Part shown: positions 11,901-25,600 of the stretch, piece after piece
How the letters are laid out: every line of letters starts with the position of its first letter
Position numbering within the stretch: the stretch's first letter is position 1
Program-made: the position numbers and the translations under genes
Assembly: GCA_018389105.1 (NCBI GenBank)
Contig: JACATO010000330.1
Location: forward strand, 1,364,001 to 1,428,000
Length of the DNA stretch: 64,000 nt
Source: Nautilus pompilius
Lineage: Eukaryota > Mollusca > Cephalopoda > Nautilida > Nautilidae
Direction of reading: 5' to 3'
Notes under the pieces: generated by a model
Databases searched by the model: none
Seen by the model: the letters and a program-made list of their open reading frames with translations, nothing else
Told to the model about the DNA's origin: nothing

Positions 11901-14900
11901 AACTAAGTGTCACAGAGTGTTAAAAGTAACATTGACAAAATTAAAGTAAGTGAATCAGGAATTAACCATGTAAAGAGCTCAGCATCAACAAGGCTATAAC
12001 CACCTTTAACTGGAAGTGCCACATGAAGCAGTACCTCCCCAATGAACCAATCAAGTGGGGCCTAAAGGTATGGGCAACCTGATGTGCACAATGTGTCAAA
12101 TCCTTCATTACACTGTCACATTGCATTGGTTTACAATACTTCTAGGCTTATGAATATTAATAAGCTGTGTGCACATCATTTAGCTACACTGTAAGACTAT
12201 CTTCTGGATAAATGGTGTTGAAATAGTTCAACATGTTTATAATCATGAACATATTTGAAACAAAATTCTAACATTATTGGTTCTGGTATTGAAAGCCCAG
12301 TGTTTATTTTTAATCATAGCATGACATCAGTCAGCTAGTACATAGGAAGGTCAACCTCATGGATTTGCATATGCTCAAAGACATCTTACAAGGCACTGAG
12401 GAGGATCTAGGAGGTAGCTATGGTTTCAGAAAATGGAAGGCTACCAAGAGAAGTGACAGGCAGGTGTATCCAAACAATCACATCCTGGAAAGGATCAGAG
12501 ACTACCTTTTTGCTGTCAGTTCTGTACCATTTCCCTGTGCAGGGTAGAATGTTTTATTGACCATGTGAACAAACAGTAACTGACCTATTCCTGGAAGTGA
12601 GTGAATTTACTCTTAAAAAAAAAAAATGTACTTTCTGTACTATAAATTGAATTTTTCCTTGTTTTCTGGACACACTTTTTATTTGGATTAATGAACTGCC
12701 TATTAAGTCATACTATTTAAGGCATTCCATGGTTGCTTATGTTATTAAATAATTTTAATTTGGTAGGTGCATTTTGAGCAGCTATTTTGGAAACTATCTG
12801 AATTTTTATGCATGTAAAATATTGCAAAGTACACAATATTATATTAATACAATTTGAATTAACAATGGAATCTATATATGAACTAAAGCACAAAACTATT
12901 TAATTGTTATAAAAACAATACATTAATTGGAGCCACCCGGTCTCACTCTTTCAAGGGCCCTGACAAATATTTCCATCTCCAGGTGTCCAATATTTCAAGT
13001 CAGAAGAATCATACCAAATTATCTGCTTCTATATATTTTAAAATGCTCTTTCCTTAATGGATTTTGAGTAAATTATCACAGTCTATATACATAAATTGGT
13101 CATGTATAACATCATCATTAATGGAGCAACATTTTAGTGATTTTTTTATTTCCTATTACACCATAGGATTTAATCAGGACAATTTTTTTTTTTGGTGCAT
13201 AATGCTTAAAGTCTCACTTGAAAGCCAGTGCCAACAATGCAGGTAATGTGATGCATACTGTAGTGTTTCATTGGTTTAAATTTGTTTACTGACAGTTTTA
13301 GTCTAGTCTAAGAACTGCACAGGTTGTCAAAGCTCAACAGATCCAACATAACTGGAGAATCTGCTAAGAGAAAAATGGCAGATGCAAGCCAGGCAGAAAA
13401 GTTTCCAAAGCAACAAGTGCATTTATAAAAATAGATTTAAAGCCCTGCACTCCATATTCAAGTGATATAAATCTACTCTGAAGTGAAGGCAATTTCCAGT
13501 ACAGCAGACTTTGCAATAACAATAGACAAAGGGCAAGGTTAAAAAAGTTCAGATTTATCTACTGAAACAATTAGCCATGAACAGCTATACAATCATTGCC
13601 ATATCCTGTTGTTCCAACTAAAATTAGTAGAATCTTTAGAACACACACACACACTAAAAATTCTACACCAGAAACATTGTGCATTCAGAAGTATTAAATT
13701 CTGAAATATACTCATAGAATAAATATTGTAGTATCCATCACAGATAGGTAACTAGCTGGTTTAAGGGCTAGAAGACTAGAAAGATTAAAAACAAAACTTT
13801 TATTCTAAAGTATGAGGGTAGTATAAAACTTAGACACCCAAAGTAATAATAATAATTTAAAAATGCACAAAAAATAAAATACTTAAGATAGATCAAGAAA
13901 CCAAAATAAAATTCTACATCTTAATTAATTGCCTTTCATAATTGAAAACAAAAATTGCTTCATAAGCATCAGTGAAGTTTGGTTTTGTCATTTTAAAATG
14001 ACAGAACCAATCTATTCATAGCAAAGCAAATTCACAGCATACATTTTAGGAGTAAAAATAGATTTAGTTAGCAAAAAGTTGAGATAATAAACTATTAGTA
14101 ATTAGCAAGAAATTCTAGTTAAAACATTTAAATTTAACACTGTAATGCAAATCAAAATGTGTTTGTTCATTTTGAAAACCTGATAGGCACAAAAAAAACA
14201 AACAAACAACTCAGGTGGTTCCAGTAACTTAGAATAAACAGTAAAAGAAAAAGAAATCTACTGTTTCAAAACTCAGGCTAACAATCTCTAAGTATATGGA
14301 AGAATATTGTATTGGGCTGCCAGGACAAACAAAGCAGTAATTCTGCAGATAATCCAACTATCAAACATATTTAACCTTTTGAATATCAAATGTTCACAGA
14401 CCAACCTACACTAGCATTAGGTTTCAGAATAAAAGGTAAGTTATTACAGATAACATACTATCTCTATCTGTGTTATAAGTTCAATTCAAAAAATTATTTT
14501 TTTGAAAAATGGAAAATGCAAAAGTCAGCAATAAGTAGTTTAATCTTTTGGTATATGGGTATAAATCAAAACTAAACTACATAAAATAAATCTAATTGTC
14601 TTCTTTCTTACTATACTCAGATATAAAATGGATTTATTAACTATCTCACAGTAATTATTGATGAAGACCAACTGAAAGCAGCAAGAATTATTTTTGTAGC
14701 ATTAATATTATTTTTTGTTTTTTTTAAATTCCATTTTTAAATATTAGAAAACCCATGAAAGAAATTTAAAACAAACAAAAAAACAGTAACAAAAACTTTA
14801 GGATAATCACCCCCCCCCTCAAATCTAATTATACTTAGATAATTGACTAAAGGAGTTAGGGTAGACATTCAAAGCAAAGCCTACCCACCTCTTTATCAAC

Positions 14901-16637
14901 AATCAGTTTTTCAGGCAGATCCACAACTATCAGTTCTTCTGTCCTTTCTATAGCAGGCTACACAAAAATGTAAGAACATCATTCAAATAAACTGTTCAAT
15001 TACAATTTAAAATTCTGGCCTGTGTGTACCAAATATCTAGAAAATAGTTTTTTTTTAAAAAAAAGAAAAAAAAAAGACAGACAGACCACCTTGTGAAGTC
15101 AAACTTTCAAAAATTTTCCTGTATAAAATTAGCAAGAAACTCATACAACATAAATAGTTATTGTTGCAATAATGTCAATTTGTGTGTGTTAACAAATCTC
15201 AAATTACGCTGAAGTCAAACTCTCACCATCATTATGCTTTACCAGCTCTAATCTTACTTGCAGTAAAGGATGTTTGAAACATTTTTTCATCGAAATTGTA
15301 TGATAAATAAAACAGCTAGGCCTGAACATTAATTGAGTAAACTATAACTGAACTGTTTTGAAAATATTATAAAGTTGTGTGAGAGCATGAAAGAGAATGT
15401 ATCTAGCTAAGAGTACATCTGTTTCAATGTTTAACATCTTGGTTTTAATTGAGGACTGGAATAACAGTTTATTGTACAAATGATGGAGCTAAAAAACAAC
15501 CTGAATTTACTAGATATTACTACTTTTATTTAACTGTAGAAACTGCCATCAGAATTGTACAAAGATCAATAAATCAAATCTAGTCTGATCTTTCAAATAG
15601 AAAATTACTCAAAGCATGTTAGGCAGGCAAAGTTGAAAATATAGCTATCATTCTTAAAATAAACAATAATTAACAAGTGTAGTAAGATGGATTCAAAGAA
15701 TTTTCTTCAATCACTATACAAGCATTAATACATAACTCTTCATTAATAGTTTCTTTACTGAAAAGAAATTACTGCCAACCCTACAAACTTTGATTTTATC
15801 ACATCACAAACTTCAGTAAAATACAAAGATTTAAAAAGTACATCCTTCAAGGAGGACAGAGCAAGCAGATGGTAAAAGAGTGAACAGATGAGAGATTTTC
15901 TTCATATGGGCTGTTCTTAAAATTAGATGTTACACTTGAACTCATTCTTGAATGATGGAACATCTCCACCAAACAAAGAAGGCACTACACCTAAATTCTA
16001 CCTCAAGCTAACAACAAAACCGCTTATAGCTAGCCAATCAAATAAAAGAGATTACACATACCATCCTCCCTCCAAAACATTGTTTATGATTAGGATTTTT
16101 TTAAATCAAGGTCATAAATTGTGAAAATTACTTTTTTTTTTTTCCTTTTGAAAAGTTAAATCTGTAGACCCCTCAACTCCAAATAGAAAGTTTCTTCATC
16201 AAATCATCAAAGCTGCCAAATTTCACAGGCATCATCAGCGAAAGTGACAGTCCAAACTATTTTTACATAATATCTGAATACACATGTTTGAGATCCTAAG
16301 GTATGCAAACATGCCCTATCTTTCCACAGTCTGTGAAAAACTGTGCCTTCAACAAATCTAAGGCTCCAATTTCCACAGCTCAATGAGGTATGACAACACA
16401 TTTAAGGCTGTAGCAGCTCATTACTGATTGCACAATCTGTCAATGCCGTCCCAGTTCCATAGTCGAAAAAGAATGTTGAGTTCACACTTTGGTCACGAAA
16501 AAAGGCTTCGATACAACCCATCTGGGTGTCATTCGAAGTGAACGTTTCTGGTGCCCTTTGACAAATGTAGCATGGCGTACCGATACATAGGCAGATCTTG
16601 TACAGTCGTAGGAAAAGCTAAGGGATCAATCACAAAA

Positions 16638-16675
<38 letters not shown>

Positions 16676-19600
16676 TAGACGAACGATTTGTGTAAACAGG
16701 TGGGCGGATTTGTTGCCCAGTTTGGAAATCGACCAATATGAGCCATGGTCGTTCATTGATCTCCCTTTTCCAAAAGTAGCTCAAAAAAAAGAAGAAAAGA
16801 GCAGAAAAAAAAAAAACAAAGAAGGAAAAAGAAAAAAATAATCTTTAAACAAAATTAAAAAGTTATTCATTTGCATGAATCCTGTTAATCACTAATGGTT
16901 TCTATAAACAAGTGGTATTTCATCACAATATTGAATAAAAATGATCAAACAAATATGGATTAGGTGTGTGCTTAGCATACATTTAACAAGATTCAAGATA
17001 ACTGTTTATCCAGTAATTTTTAAAAAAATAAAAATAAGCATTTTTCTTAAGCAAAAATTTTAATGTACTAAATGATAGTATTAAAAAGTGGTGTAACTAC
17101 AAAATCTTTGTGCTGCTTAATTTACTGCACATTCAACAGTAGAACAAAATGAAGGAATTAAGTTAAGTTCACAATCAGTATTAAAGCAACTTTTGTACAT
17201 CCCATTATGGTTAGCTGGTTTTATTTCTCACTTTAATAAAATCCAGTTATATATATATATATATAAAAATCCCATAAAAAAGTAATTCTTAGCTTTCTTC
17301 TATTGAAGGATAATAATTTTCAAAAATATTAGCACCCTCCTCAGATTAGTTAGAAATCACATTGGCTTTATTTATTAACAGTTTTTAATCTAAACCATTA
17401 GAATTCAACCTATGAGAACTATGTAGTCTGAAATCAAATACCTGTAGGAATAAAAAAAAATGGATTATAAAGTTAACCAGTACAATCAGTATTTTTGATG
17501 GTCTACCATATCTTTAAACTACATTCCATTTCAAATGTTCAAATACACAACTTATGTTTATCAAATGAGCCTGTCATCTTACTGCTTGCAGATTTTCAAG
17601 TTGCTGCAATCAGGAAACATGAAAAGGCCTTAGAATAAACGCCATTTCTGGCTGTAAATCTGATTCAGATCTTAACAAAATCTTACTGTCTTATAACACA
17701 TCCTTTCTTCTATTACAATTGGACCACCTCTGAAAAAATATGTACAAAAACAGAAGTACTGATCCCTCCATTACTTCCTTTTTGAAACAAAGCTTAATAT
17801 TCAGTTCAACCAAAAAGATAATTCTGATATGTAGTGTTTATTGATCAACAAATTTGGTACCAATCTATACAACTGCTAAAACAGACCAGTAAGCACCATA
17901 GCACAGTACAGAAAACATTCAAATTTTAAATGATATACACTATGTACGTCTAGCTAAATGGTTAGTACTTTGTTGGAAAATCATTTAGAGAAATATATGC
18001 AGTTTACATTTTTTAAGAGAAAAATCTGATAATATTCTAAAATATCCCTACAATATTAAAATAGATGACTTAGAAAAATTTAATTTGATGTTTAGCAACA
18101 ATGCACCACCACTAGTTCTTCTGTTAAAAAGCCTTTATGAAAATTGAGACTTTTTAGCCAACCAAAATGTATTCAGAAAGTTAGAAAATAAATCAATACA
18201 GCAAAAATACGAATTAAAATGTTCCAAATTTGTGCTCTCTTGTACACATATTGCTGAACAAAATATACTATATTTATAAACATTTCATTCAAGCATTTAT
18301 AAACTGGGCATAGGCCCATACATGACACTGAACGTTTTTCTCAACTGTTGTTTTTTTTTTTTTTAAAAAAATACAAACAAATAATAGATTACAACAATGG
18401 TATCCTGGTTAAAATTGAACTGGGTATCAATTCTTGCTGCTTCCGGCTTTTAGTTGAAACAAAAAAAAAAAGCCATAACAAAAATCCTTTGACAGCACAA
18501 GGAAAGAACCAGCAATGGAAGTGTAAACTTCTAAATATGCATTTCTTCTCAAGAATTTTAACCATAAATATTTGTTTTGGTTGCGAGAGATGGGGTTACA
18601 CCAGTGAGAGCCAGACACTCAATAATCATAATCTCAAATAATCCACACTCATCACTTTCATGTTTTGGCTGAATTTTGATCATCTTACTTTTCAATCAAA
18701 ACAGGAGAATGAATATTTAAAATATGGATGAAAAACAAAATTACATTAAGCACCTTCCATCCTTACCAAGAAAATTCTTCTAGAATACCTATGCAGCAGC
18801 AATATCTAAATTTATTTCCAGTATTTTTAATCCACAAAAATCAGATTAAATTAATAAGAGAGAAAAAATGTAACAATTAAAATATTTACTTTTCAAAAAA
18901 AAAAAACAGCAATACATTATTTGCATAAATTTATCATACTTATTTCTTGTGCCTTTCCAGTTTTTTAATGCTAGAATACTATAAATATACAAGGGCTAAG
19001 GCACAGAACAGAATAATCATCAGCACTGTTAGAAAACTTACATCTTTTTTAGGGGTATTATTCTGTCCTTCTGGGAGAGTCTGTGTAACAAGTTCCACAT
19101 GAATAAAGTCTGCTTCTCCATCTACGGCTTCTGCTACTGCCTTCTCAGGGTAAACATCTCCATCACCAGTCTCGACAAATGTTGAAGTTTCTTTCTCCAC
19201 ATCAAGAGAGACAGCAGTAACTGAAGGATCCTCTGCACTCTGAGATTCATCATCATCCTCATCATCTTCATCACTGCCAATTCTGATACAAAAGAGAATG
19301 CAGGTTGAAAATTCTTCAGGTTTAACACAATAACAGGTAAAATAATTGTAAACAATACAGCAAACAGATCTGCCTGGCTAACAATTAAAAAATTCATTTT
19401 TATTCCCTTTGAAGCATAACAAAAACAACAACAACAAAAAAAAAAACAAACATTCTGTCTGTAACTGTTTAAAGGAAGCTGGATCTTCAAGATATGACTT
19501 CAGCATCAACAAAGACTTTAAAATTCTATATTGTATGAACAAGTTTTCTAAAATGATACTATGCTGACAAAAAAAAAAACAACAACAAAAAATCACTTTA

Positions 19601-22600
19601 ATTCCAAAACAATGATCCAAACCATTTTTTAAATAAGGGTTGAACAGTTTTCAAATGAGTCCAACAACTGCAAGGAATTTGTTGGATAAGTGAGCATACA
19701 GTTCAGATAGAGATAGAAAAAAAAAGAAGAAAAAAAACCCACCTTATTTCATATTTTAACAAGCAAGCAACACTAAACAAATGTGGTGATCTGCATCCAG
19801 CCATAACCAGATTTTACATACATTAAAAAGGGGAAAAGGTCAGCAGTAACCAAGGCACCATAATGTAGTAATTATGAGATACCATGTTTGAGTTCAATAT
19901 TAAACTTGGATCAGTGTTCATGGAAACTCCAGCCTTATAAATATTCTTTTAATGCAGCTCAGGAAAATGTATAAGTAAACAAGTTGAAACATTCAGAGAC
20001 ATTAAAGTGAAAAAAGGTGGATGTCAAAATGAGAAAACCACTTTGGTTTTACTAAGAAATGGAGAGCAAAAACAATCCCCAGTAAATGAGAAAAATGAAT
20101 GGTTCTGTTTACTGTCTGGTTAACAAAAATCCCTAATGTAAAGTGTAGATAAGCAATACTAAACTGAATCATTACTACTTACCAAATCTCTCAGTTGAAT
20201 AAGCATAACAACAACATACAATATATATATATAGTGCTCTGGTGAACAGTGTAGTCTGATATTTTTTTTCTTCCAGAACTCAGTTAAAATTGACTCGTTC
20301 ATCTGCATGCAATTCTCAGTAAGATCTACCATAACAACACCCTTTCTACCCAACTGAGACAAACCCCATCTCAAAAAATCAAAACAAAAACAAGGCAGCA
20401 ATTGTGATCCAAAAGCTCACCTACAGTTATCAAGGGTACCCCTGTTTTCTGAATCTTTGTCTACCTGCATTCGTTTTAGATTAAAAAAAAACAGAAAAAC
20501 CACAAAATTCCAGATTCCTGATCATAAAATATTTAAAATGTCTGATAACACAGCAGTGTTCAGTCTTTTCAGCAATATTCTAAAATGAAATTTGTATTAT
20601 ATTTATTTCAAACCATGAGCTTTATACAAATGGTTTTGATATTAAGTTAACATTGGATTTTAATAATATAATATAAATAATATAATATAATATAATATAA
20701 ATAAATATATAATATAAATAATATAATCTAAATAATATAATGCAAATATATATAATGCAAAGACAGAAACAGTAGTTTTCATGCAATAACTAGTCTCATC
20801 ATAACACTGCATTTGTACCTTGTGAACGGCTTGGTCTCACTCACTGCTAGTTCTATGTGGACTGATGGAGATTTAGCAGCAGCACCATTACCTTTTTCTT
20901 CAGGAACAATGGATATTTCAGTCATTAAGCCATCTCCTGCCTATATATAAAAAGTTAAAAAAATTATAAATCTAATATTTGCCTTATAACATCAACCAAG
21001 TATGTAAATCTGATAAATTATTCAACCAAGGTATTTTCAAATGTACAGAATTGACATAAGTGTACAGACTACCAAGACCCAAATAGGTAATTTCAACCAC
21101 ATGATGGCAAGCTTTAAAAACCCCTAGAGGAAGCCTCAGTCTGCAGACCACCATGCCACAAATAAAAGGGGGAGCATAGTTGGAGACTGAAATGTTGGCA
21201 GAAGCTAGCAGGAAATCTCCAAAATAGTGGATATTTCACTGTTGATCACTAGGAGATTATTGTCCAGCTCAAGAGAAGAGATAAGAGAACTATCCTAGAT
21301 GCTGAAAGCCAACAGACTGAAAATTATGTTGCTGTGATGTAAAAAAAAGATCAAACTCAAACTGGCTGCAAATGAGGCAGAACATGTGCAGGGCCCAAAC
21401 AAACTATTAGATGTTATCCTCCACAACATAAGGTACAACAGAATAGTGGCACACAAATGTCACCTCATCCCATACACAATGTCAGTCATCAATTGCAATG
21501 GGAAACATAGTACCACACAAGCCTCCTTTTGGAACTATCATCTTTTTTTTTGTTGATGAGTCCAGTAGACAATGGTCATGTATGGGTGTGATGGCACTGT
21601 CCAACAGGACTTTTCAATGAATCACCTGCAAGCCATGAAAAAAATAAGGCAAAGTATGAAGTATAAATGTCCCTATAAATCCACTGCAATTCCAGATGAG
21701 AACTGCTGATCTAATTTGCACATGTCAGCACATTGCCTCACATAAAGCAAAGGGCTGTACTACAAGGTTATAACTTCACTCATTTTACCAGTACTATGTA
21801 TGGGTCCAGAATAAAAGGAGTTCCTTTAAACCTGGGTGCATTTATTTGTCTCTGAATTTACAAAGTCACCAGTTTATGTATTAAGCTTAAAAAGGAAAAA
21901 GACAAACATTAACACAGCAACAGCAGTACTTAAACTTAGGTAGCTTGTTTAGTTATTTATATTTTACAAACAACATTAGCAACCATGTTTGTTGAAAATT
22001 TAGATTTGATAAATCTGATCTGACTAGAATAGTGGTTCTAAGATTCAAATTAAAAATAAAAAATAAAACTGTTTGGCCTCTGATATGCTAAAGTGAAAAT
22101 TTATTTTCTATAAATTTGAAGTGTGTGTTATGTAGATAAAGATATATTCTAACACAGAAACAGAATCTTTACCACAAAAAACCAACAATAAGAGGTACTG
22201 CAGCCTTGTTTTATAGCTAAAATTAGATTAGCAAGCAATAATTAATTACTTTTTTTTAATATTTAACCATTAAAGTTATAAACAGTACCTTTTTAACTAT
22301 GGGTACAAAATATTAAAAATAAAGTGTGCATACACATGAGCAGTGTACTTACTCCAGCCAGCTCCACACTTTCTTGTGTCAATATCCTAGGAGATATTAA
22401 CCTGTCTTCATTCTCTAGCTGAGACGTTGCAGAAATTTCAGTAGCATCTGATTCATCAGCTAAAGAACTGACTTGAACAGCTTTATCTATGTCTTCTTCT
22501 GTGATACAAAATCCTGTGTACTGCTTGAAGAGAAGTGTACACAAATCAAGTCTGACATGCATACATACACACAAACAAGTTTTTCTGCACCAATTTAATG

Positions 22601-25600
22601 CACTCTCAAAAACAAACTGCTCTTTATATTCACTTCAGTCCACACTATTTAATTAGGTACGTACCAATACTGCATTAAGACTAGCAAAATAGCATTTTAG
22701 CTGGTCACAAGAAAAACAGCTTTTAAGACAATTTTAAGTATTTTGCTTCTTTGCACATTTTATCTCTATGAAATTACCTTTAAAATCAGGATGCTGATGC
22801 ACATTATTTTACTACTAAGATGCAATTATAAGAACAAAGCCACCTCATTTTGCTGCTATCCACACTTGGTAAAGATTATTTTATCCTTTTATTTTGGTAA
22901 TATTGCTCTAACGATCCAAGTCATATGATGGCTCTGTTTCTTCGATGTACTGTTTTCCACAAACAAGTAGAGTTCTTACTGCCAAGCCAACATGGCAAGG
23001 CGTTCTTGCATTGTGTCATACTAGAATGGATAACTGATGTCAAACAATTTACATAGGTACACTGAAAACACCTTGCTTATCTTTGATCTATAACCTGTTG
23101 TATTCTTGTTATACGTCATTCCTACCTTTGTAACAGATAGTGTGTGCAACATTAATGTTTCATCAATATTATCAGACCTAAACATGGGACATTTTTTTAC
23201 GATTCCTGTTTTTTTTTTTCCTTTTGATAGTGTCTGCATTTTGATGTTGCATTTTTATTCAGTTTTAATTAGTTGGTTGTCTTCTTTGGCAATTACCATG
23301 TCAAGGAAAAGGAACTGACTGGCATTCTCTAGTTTATATGTTGTATAAAGACATTAAAGTTACCAAATGTGTATGGTCATCTACTTATCAAAACCATATT
23401 TTTGGTTTGGCAAATGATACAGTGTGCAAACTCTTCATAACGATGTATAAGCTGTTGATGTAGATTTTTATCAGTTCCAAAATCATGCCAATGCACAGAG
23501 TTGTTCTTTGAAGTTTGGTCCTAACAACACAATGTCTCATCAGCTAGAACATCAAAACAGTATCTGAAAGACAAACAAGATTTTCCTACTATTGGAGTCT
23601 AAATTCATTGAAGGTATTTGGCAAGAAGGTGGAACCAATACAGCAGATAATCTGCCAAGGATTTCTAGTCATACACATTTTTGGAAGTCCATTGAATTTG
23701 TATACAAGTGATTTATATTCTTTATAAATCCTTGTGATAACGGCAACATAAAAAGTACGTCAAATACCTTAGTTATACCACCAACATTCCCTAAGTATCT
23801 TAGCAAATGAACCAAAAAAAGATCAGCAGGATTCCTGTCCTATCCAATGCAAACTTAAGACAAATGCAAACCATTCCGCAAAGAAAAAACAAAGCAAAAC
23901 TGTCCAAAAAACCTGCCAAAAAAAAGTGTTTCTATTCAAAATAAGTTCAGCTCTCTGAATGTCTTATGCGATGAAGCCACTTTTATAGCACAGTAACCCA
24001 AAGCTTGACATACCTTTATTTTAGACTGGGTCTGAAACTTCTTACTGGTAGAATGGTCATCTAGGTCTTCCATCATGCGTGAAAAAGCAAGTTCATTAAA
24101 AAGTACTTCTGAGATGGCCATCAGAAGATCATCATCACATTCTCTGAGCCTTGTAGACAAAATAAGAAAAGTCTTAAACAAGTGGAAGCTTCTAAAATTT
24201 ATGAATTATCTTTTTTTAAAAAATAAAGATATCAAAAAGTAAAGTTTTGCTATAAATTAATAAAAGATACAAAACTTAATGAAACAAGAATTTTAATGAT
24301 TTACTTTGTAAACCTTTTAACCCCTGCCAGTCTATAATTTTACACACACACACAAAATATAAAAAAAACTTACTTTCTGCCCTCAAACTTTACCAATGAA
24401 TCTTGAAGAATGGTTGTAAGTTGTTGATTGAAAAATCTGCCAAAATCTTTATTAGGCTGCTGTTGCTGGACTAAAGAAAGAACCAACTGGCGGATGTAAT
24501 CAAGTATCTGTGTTGAGCAGACTTCATCTGTGTACTCTTTCAACACAGGAATCACCTCCATTACAATGTTTTTAATGAGTTCATCCAACTGTTGGGAATT
24601 TATTTTTGGATACTAAAATAATAAAAGAACAAACAATATTTCTTACATATGAAATGAAATTTTTCTTGAAACATTTTCTGTCTGGAAAATAGTTTCAAGC
24701 ATGTGTTTATTAATCTTTTCCCATGTGACTGCCCCAGACAAGCATGTCAAGAACCACCACCAGGCATTGACAAATCATTTAAAGATCACTTCAATTTATA
24801 CTATAGACAGTACATGCAGGTAGATACTGGACCACATTAGTCTATATTTAATGCTTTGTTTTCCTGTGAAAGTGACTTTTTTGAAGTACATGTGTTACCT
24901 AGTTGCTTTATCTACTAGCTACATAAGATCTGACGACGAATCCTTTACTTCTGGTGATGTGAAGGTCTTGAGTGCATATACCTCTGATCTCTTATTACTT
25001 AACTGGCTGGACAGCAATGACAATGGCAAAAAGAATAAGGTTTTCAATGGAATTTTGATCAACATGCTGGCATTTTTGTAGTCTGTCAAACCAAGATTCA
25101 TGTCCCTGATGAAGCAAGGCCAGTAGATTTCTTCTCCGAGCTGATTTCAAAGATTTCTTTCACCACACAACTAAGGAGACTAACTGCTACACCACACAAA
25201 CCCAGAGATGAGAAGAGCCAATAATACTACCAAAGAGGAAATGGAAGCACCTGTAGCAGTAAACATAACTATGGATTTCCATTATGTGCAGTTCATTGAG
25301 GGTTTTTTGACTGAGGGTGACAGACTTAGTGTTTGCAGGGGTGTTAAAAGTAATGACTAAGAACATTCAAGAAAATGAACCAGTATTGGCACCCTTGTGA
25401 CAATGTTTAGGTGATTATACTTTACATTTTTGACTTTCTGCACAATACACTCTAAAAAAAAAATTTTTGTACACATTTCTTTTTTATTTAGATTACTAAA
25501 CTGTGTGCTAAGTCATTTGTAGTCATTCCAATACTACCACTACTGTTTTTAAATAATTTTAATCAGGTAGGTGCATTTTGAACAACCAACTCAGAAATTA

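Larger units (their letters stand above)
9263..14888 (-). other. PCM1 intron between exons 29 and 30
   Basis: 5.6 kb. Holds piggyBac-like copy A (11406-12826), a (CA)n run at 13640-13654, and a 28-base palindrome at 13981-14008. The rest is AT-rich with no recognisable gene. Confidence 0.75.
14958..19041 (-). other. PCM1 intron between exons 28 and 29
   Basis: 4.1 kb. Holds the CpG-rich retrocopy-like patch (16132-16770), (GA)n at 16641-16669 and (TA)n at 17248-17265. Otherwise AT-rich without recognisable content. Confidence 0.75.

Noticed and set aside
11406-12826. Nested insertion inside piggyBac copy A between about 11950 and 12560
   Set aside because: The extra sequence relative to copies B and D begins with piggyBac transposase coding sequence, so copy A is the less deleted form. 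The part 12300-12545 remains unexplained.
16551-16841. 96-residue frame with (RE)n on the + strand
   Set aside because: The repeat is the (GA)n microsatellite and the end is a poly-purine tract; the - strand frame of the same patch looks far more protein-like.
22652-22700. A 16-nt microexon for PCM1 between exons 25 and 26
   Set aside because: It has AG and GT borders and a length that would fix an apparent phase gap, but it carries an in-frame TAA; the gap disappears when the upstream acceptor of exon 26 (22520) is used.
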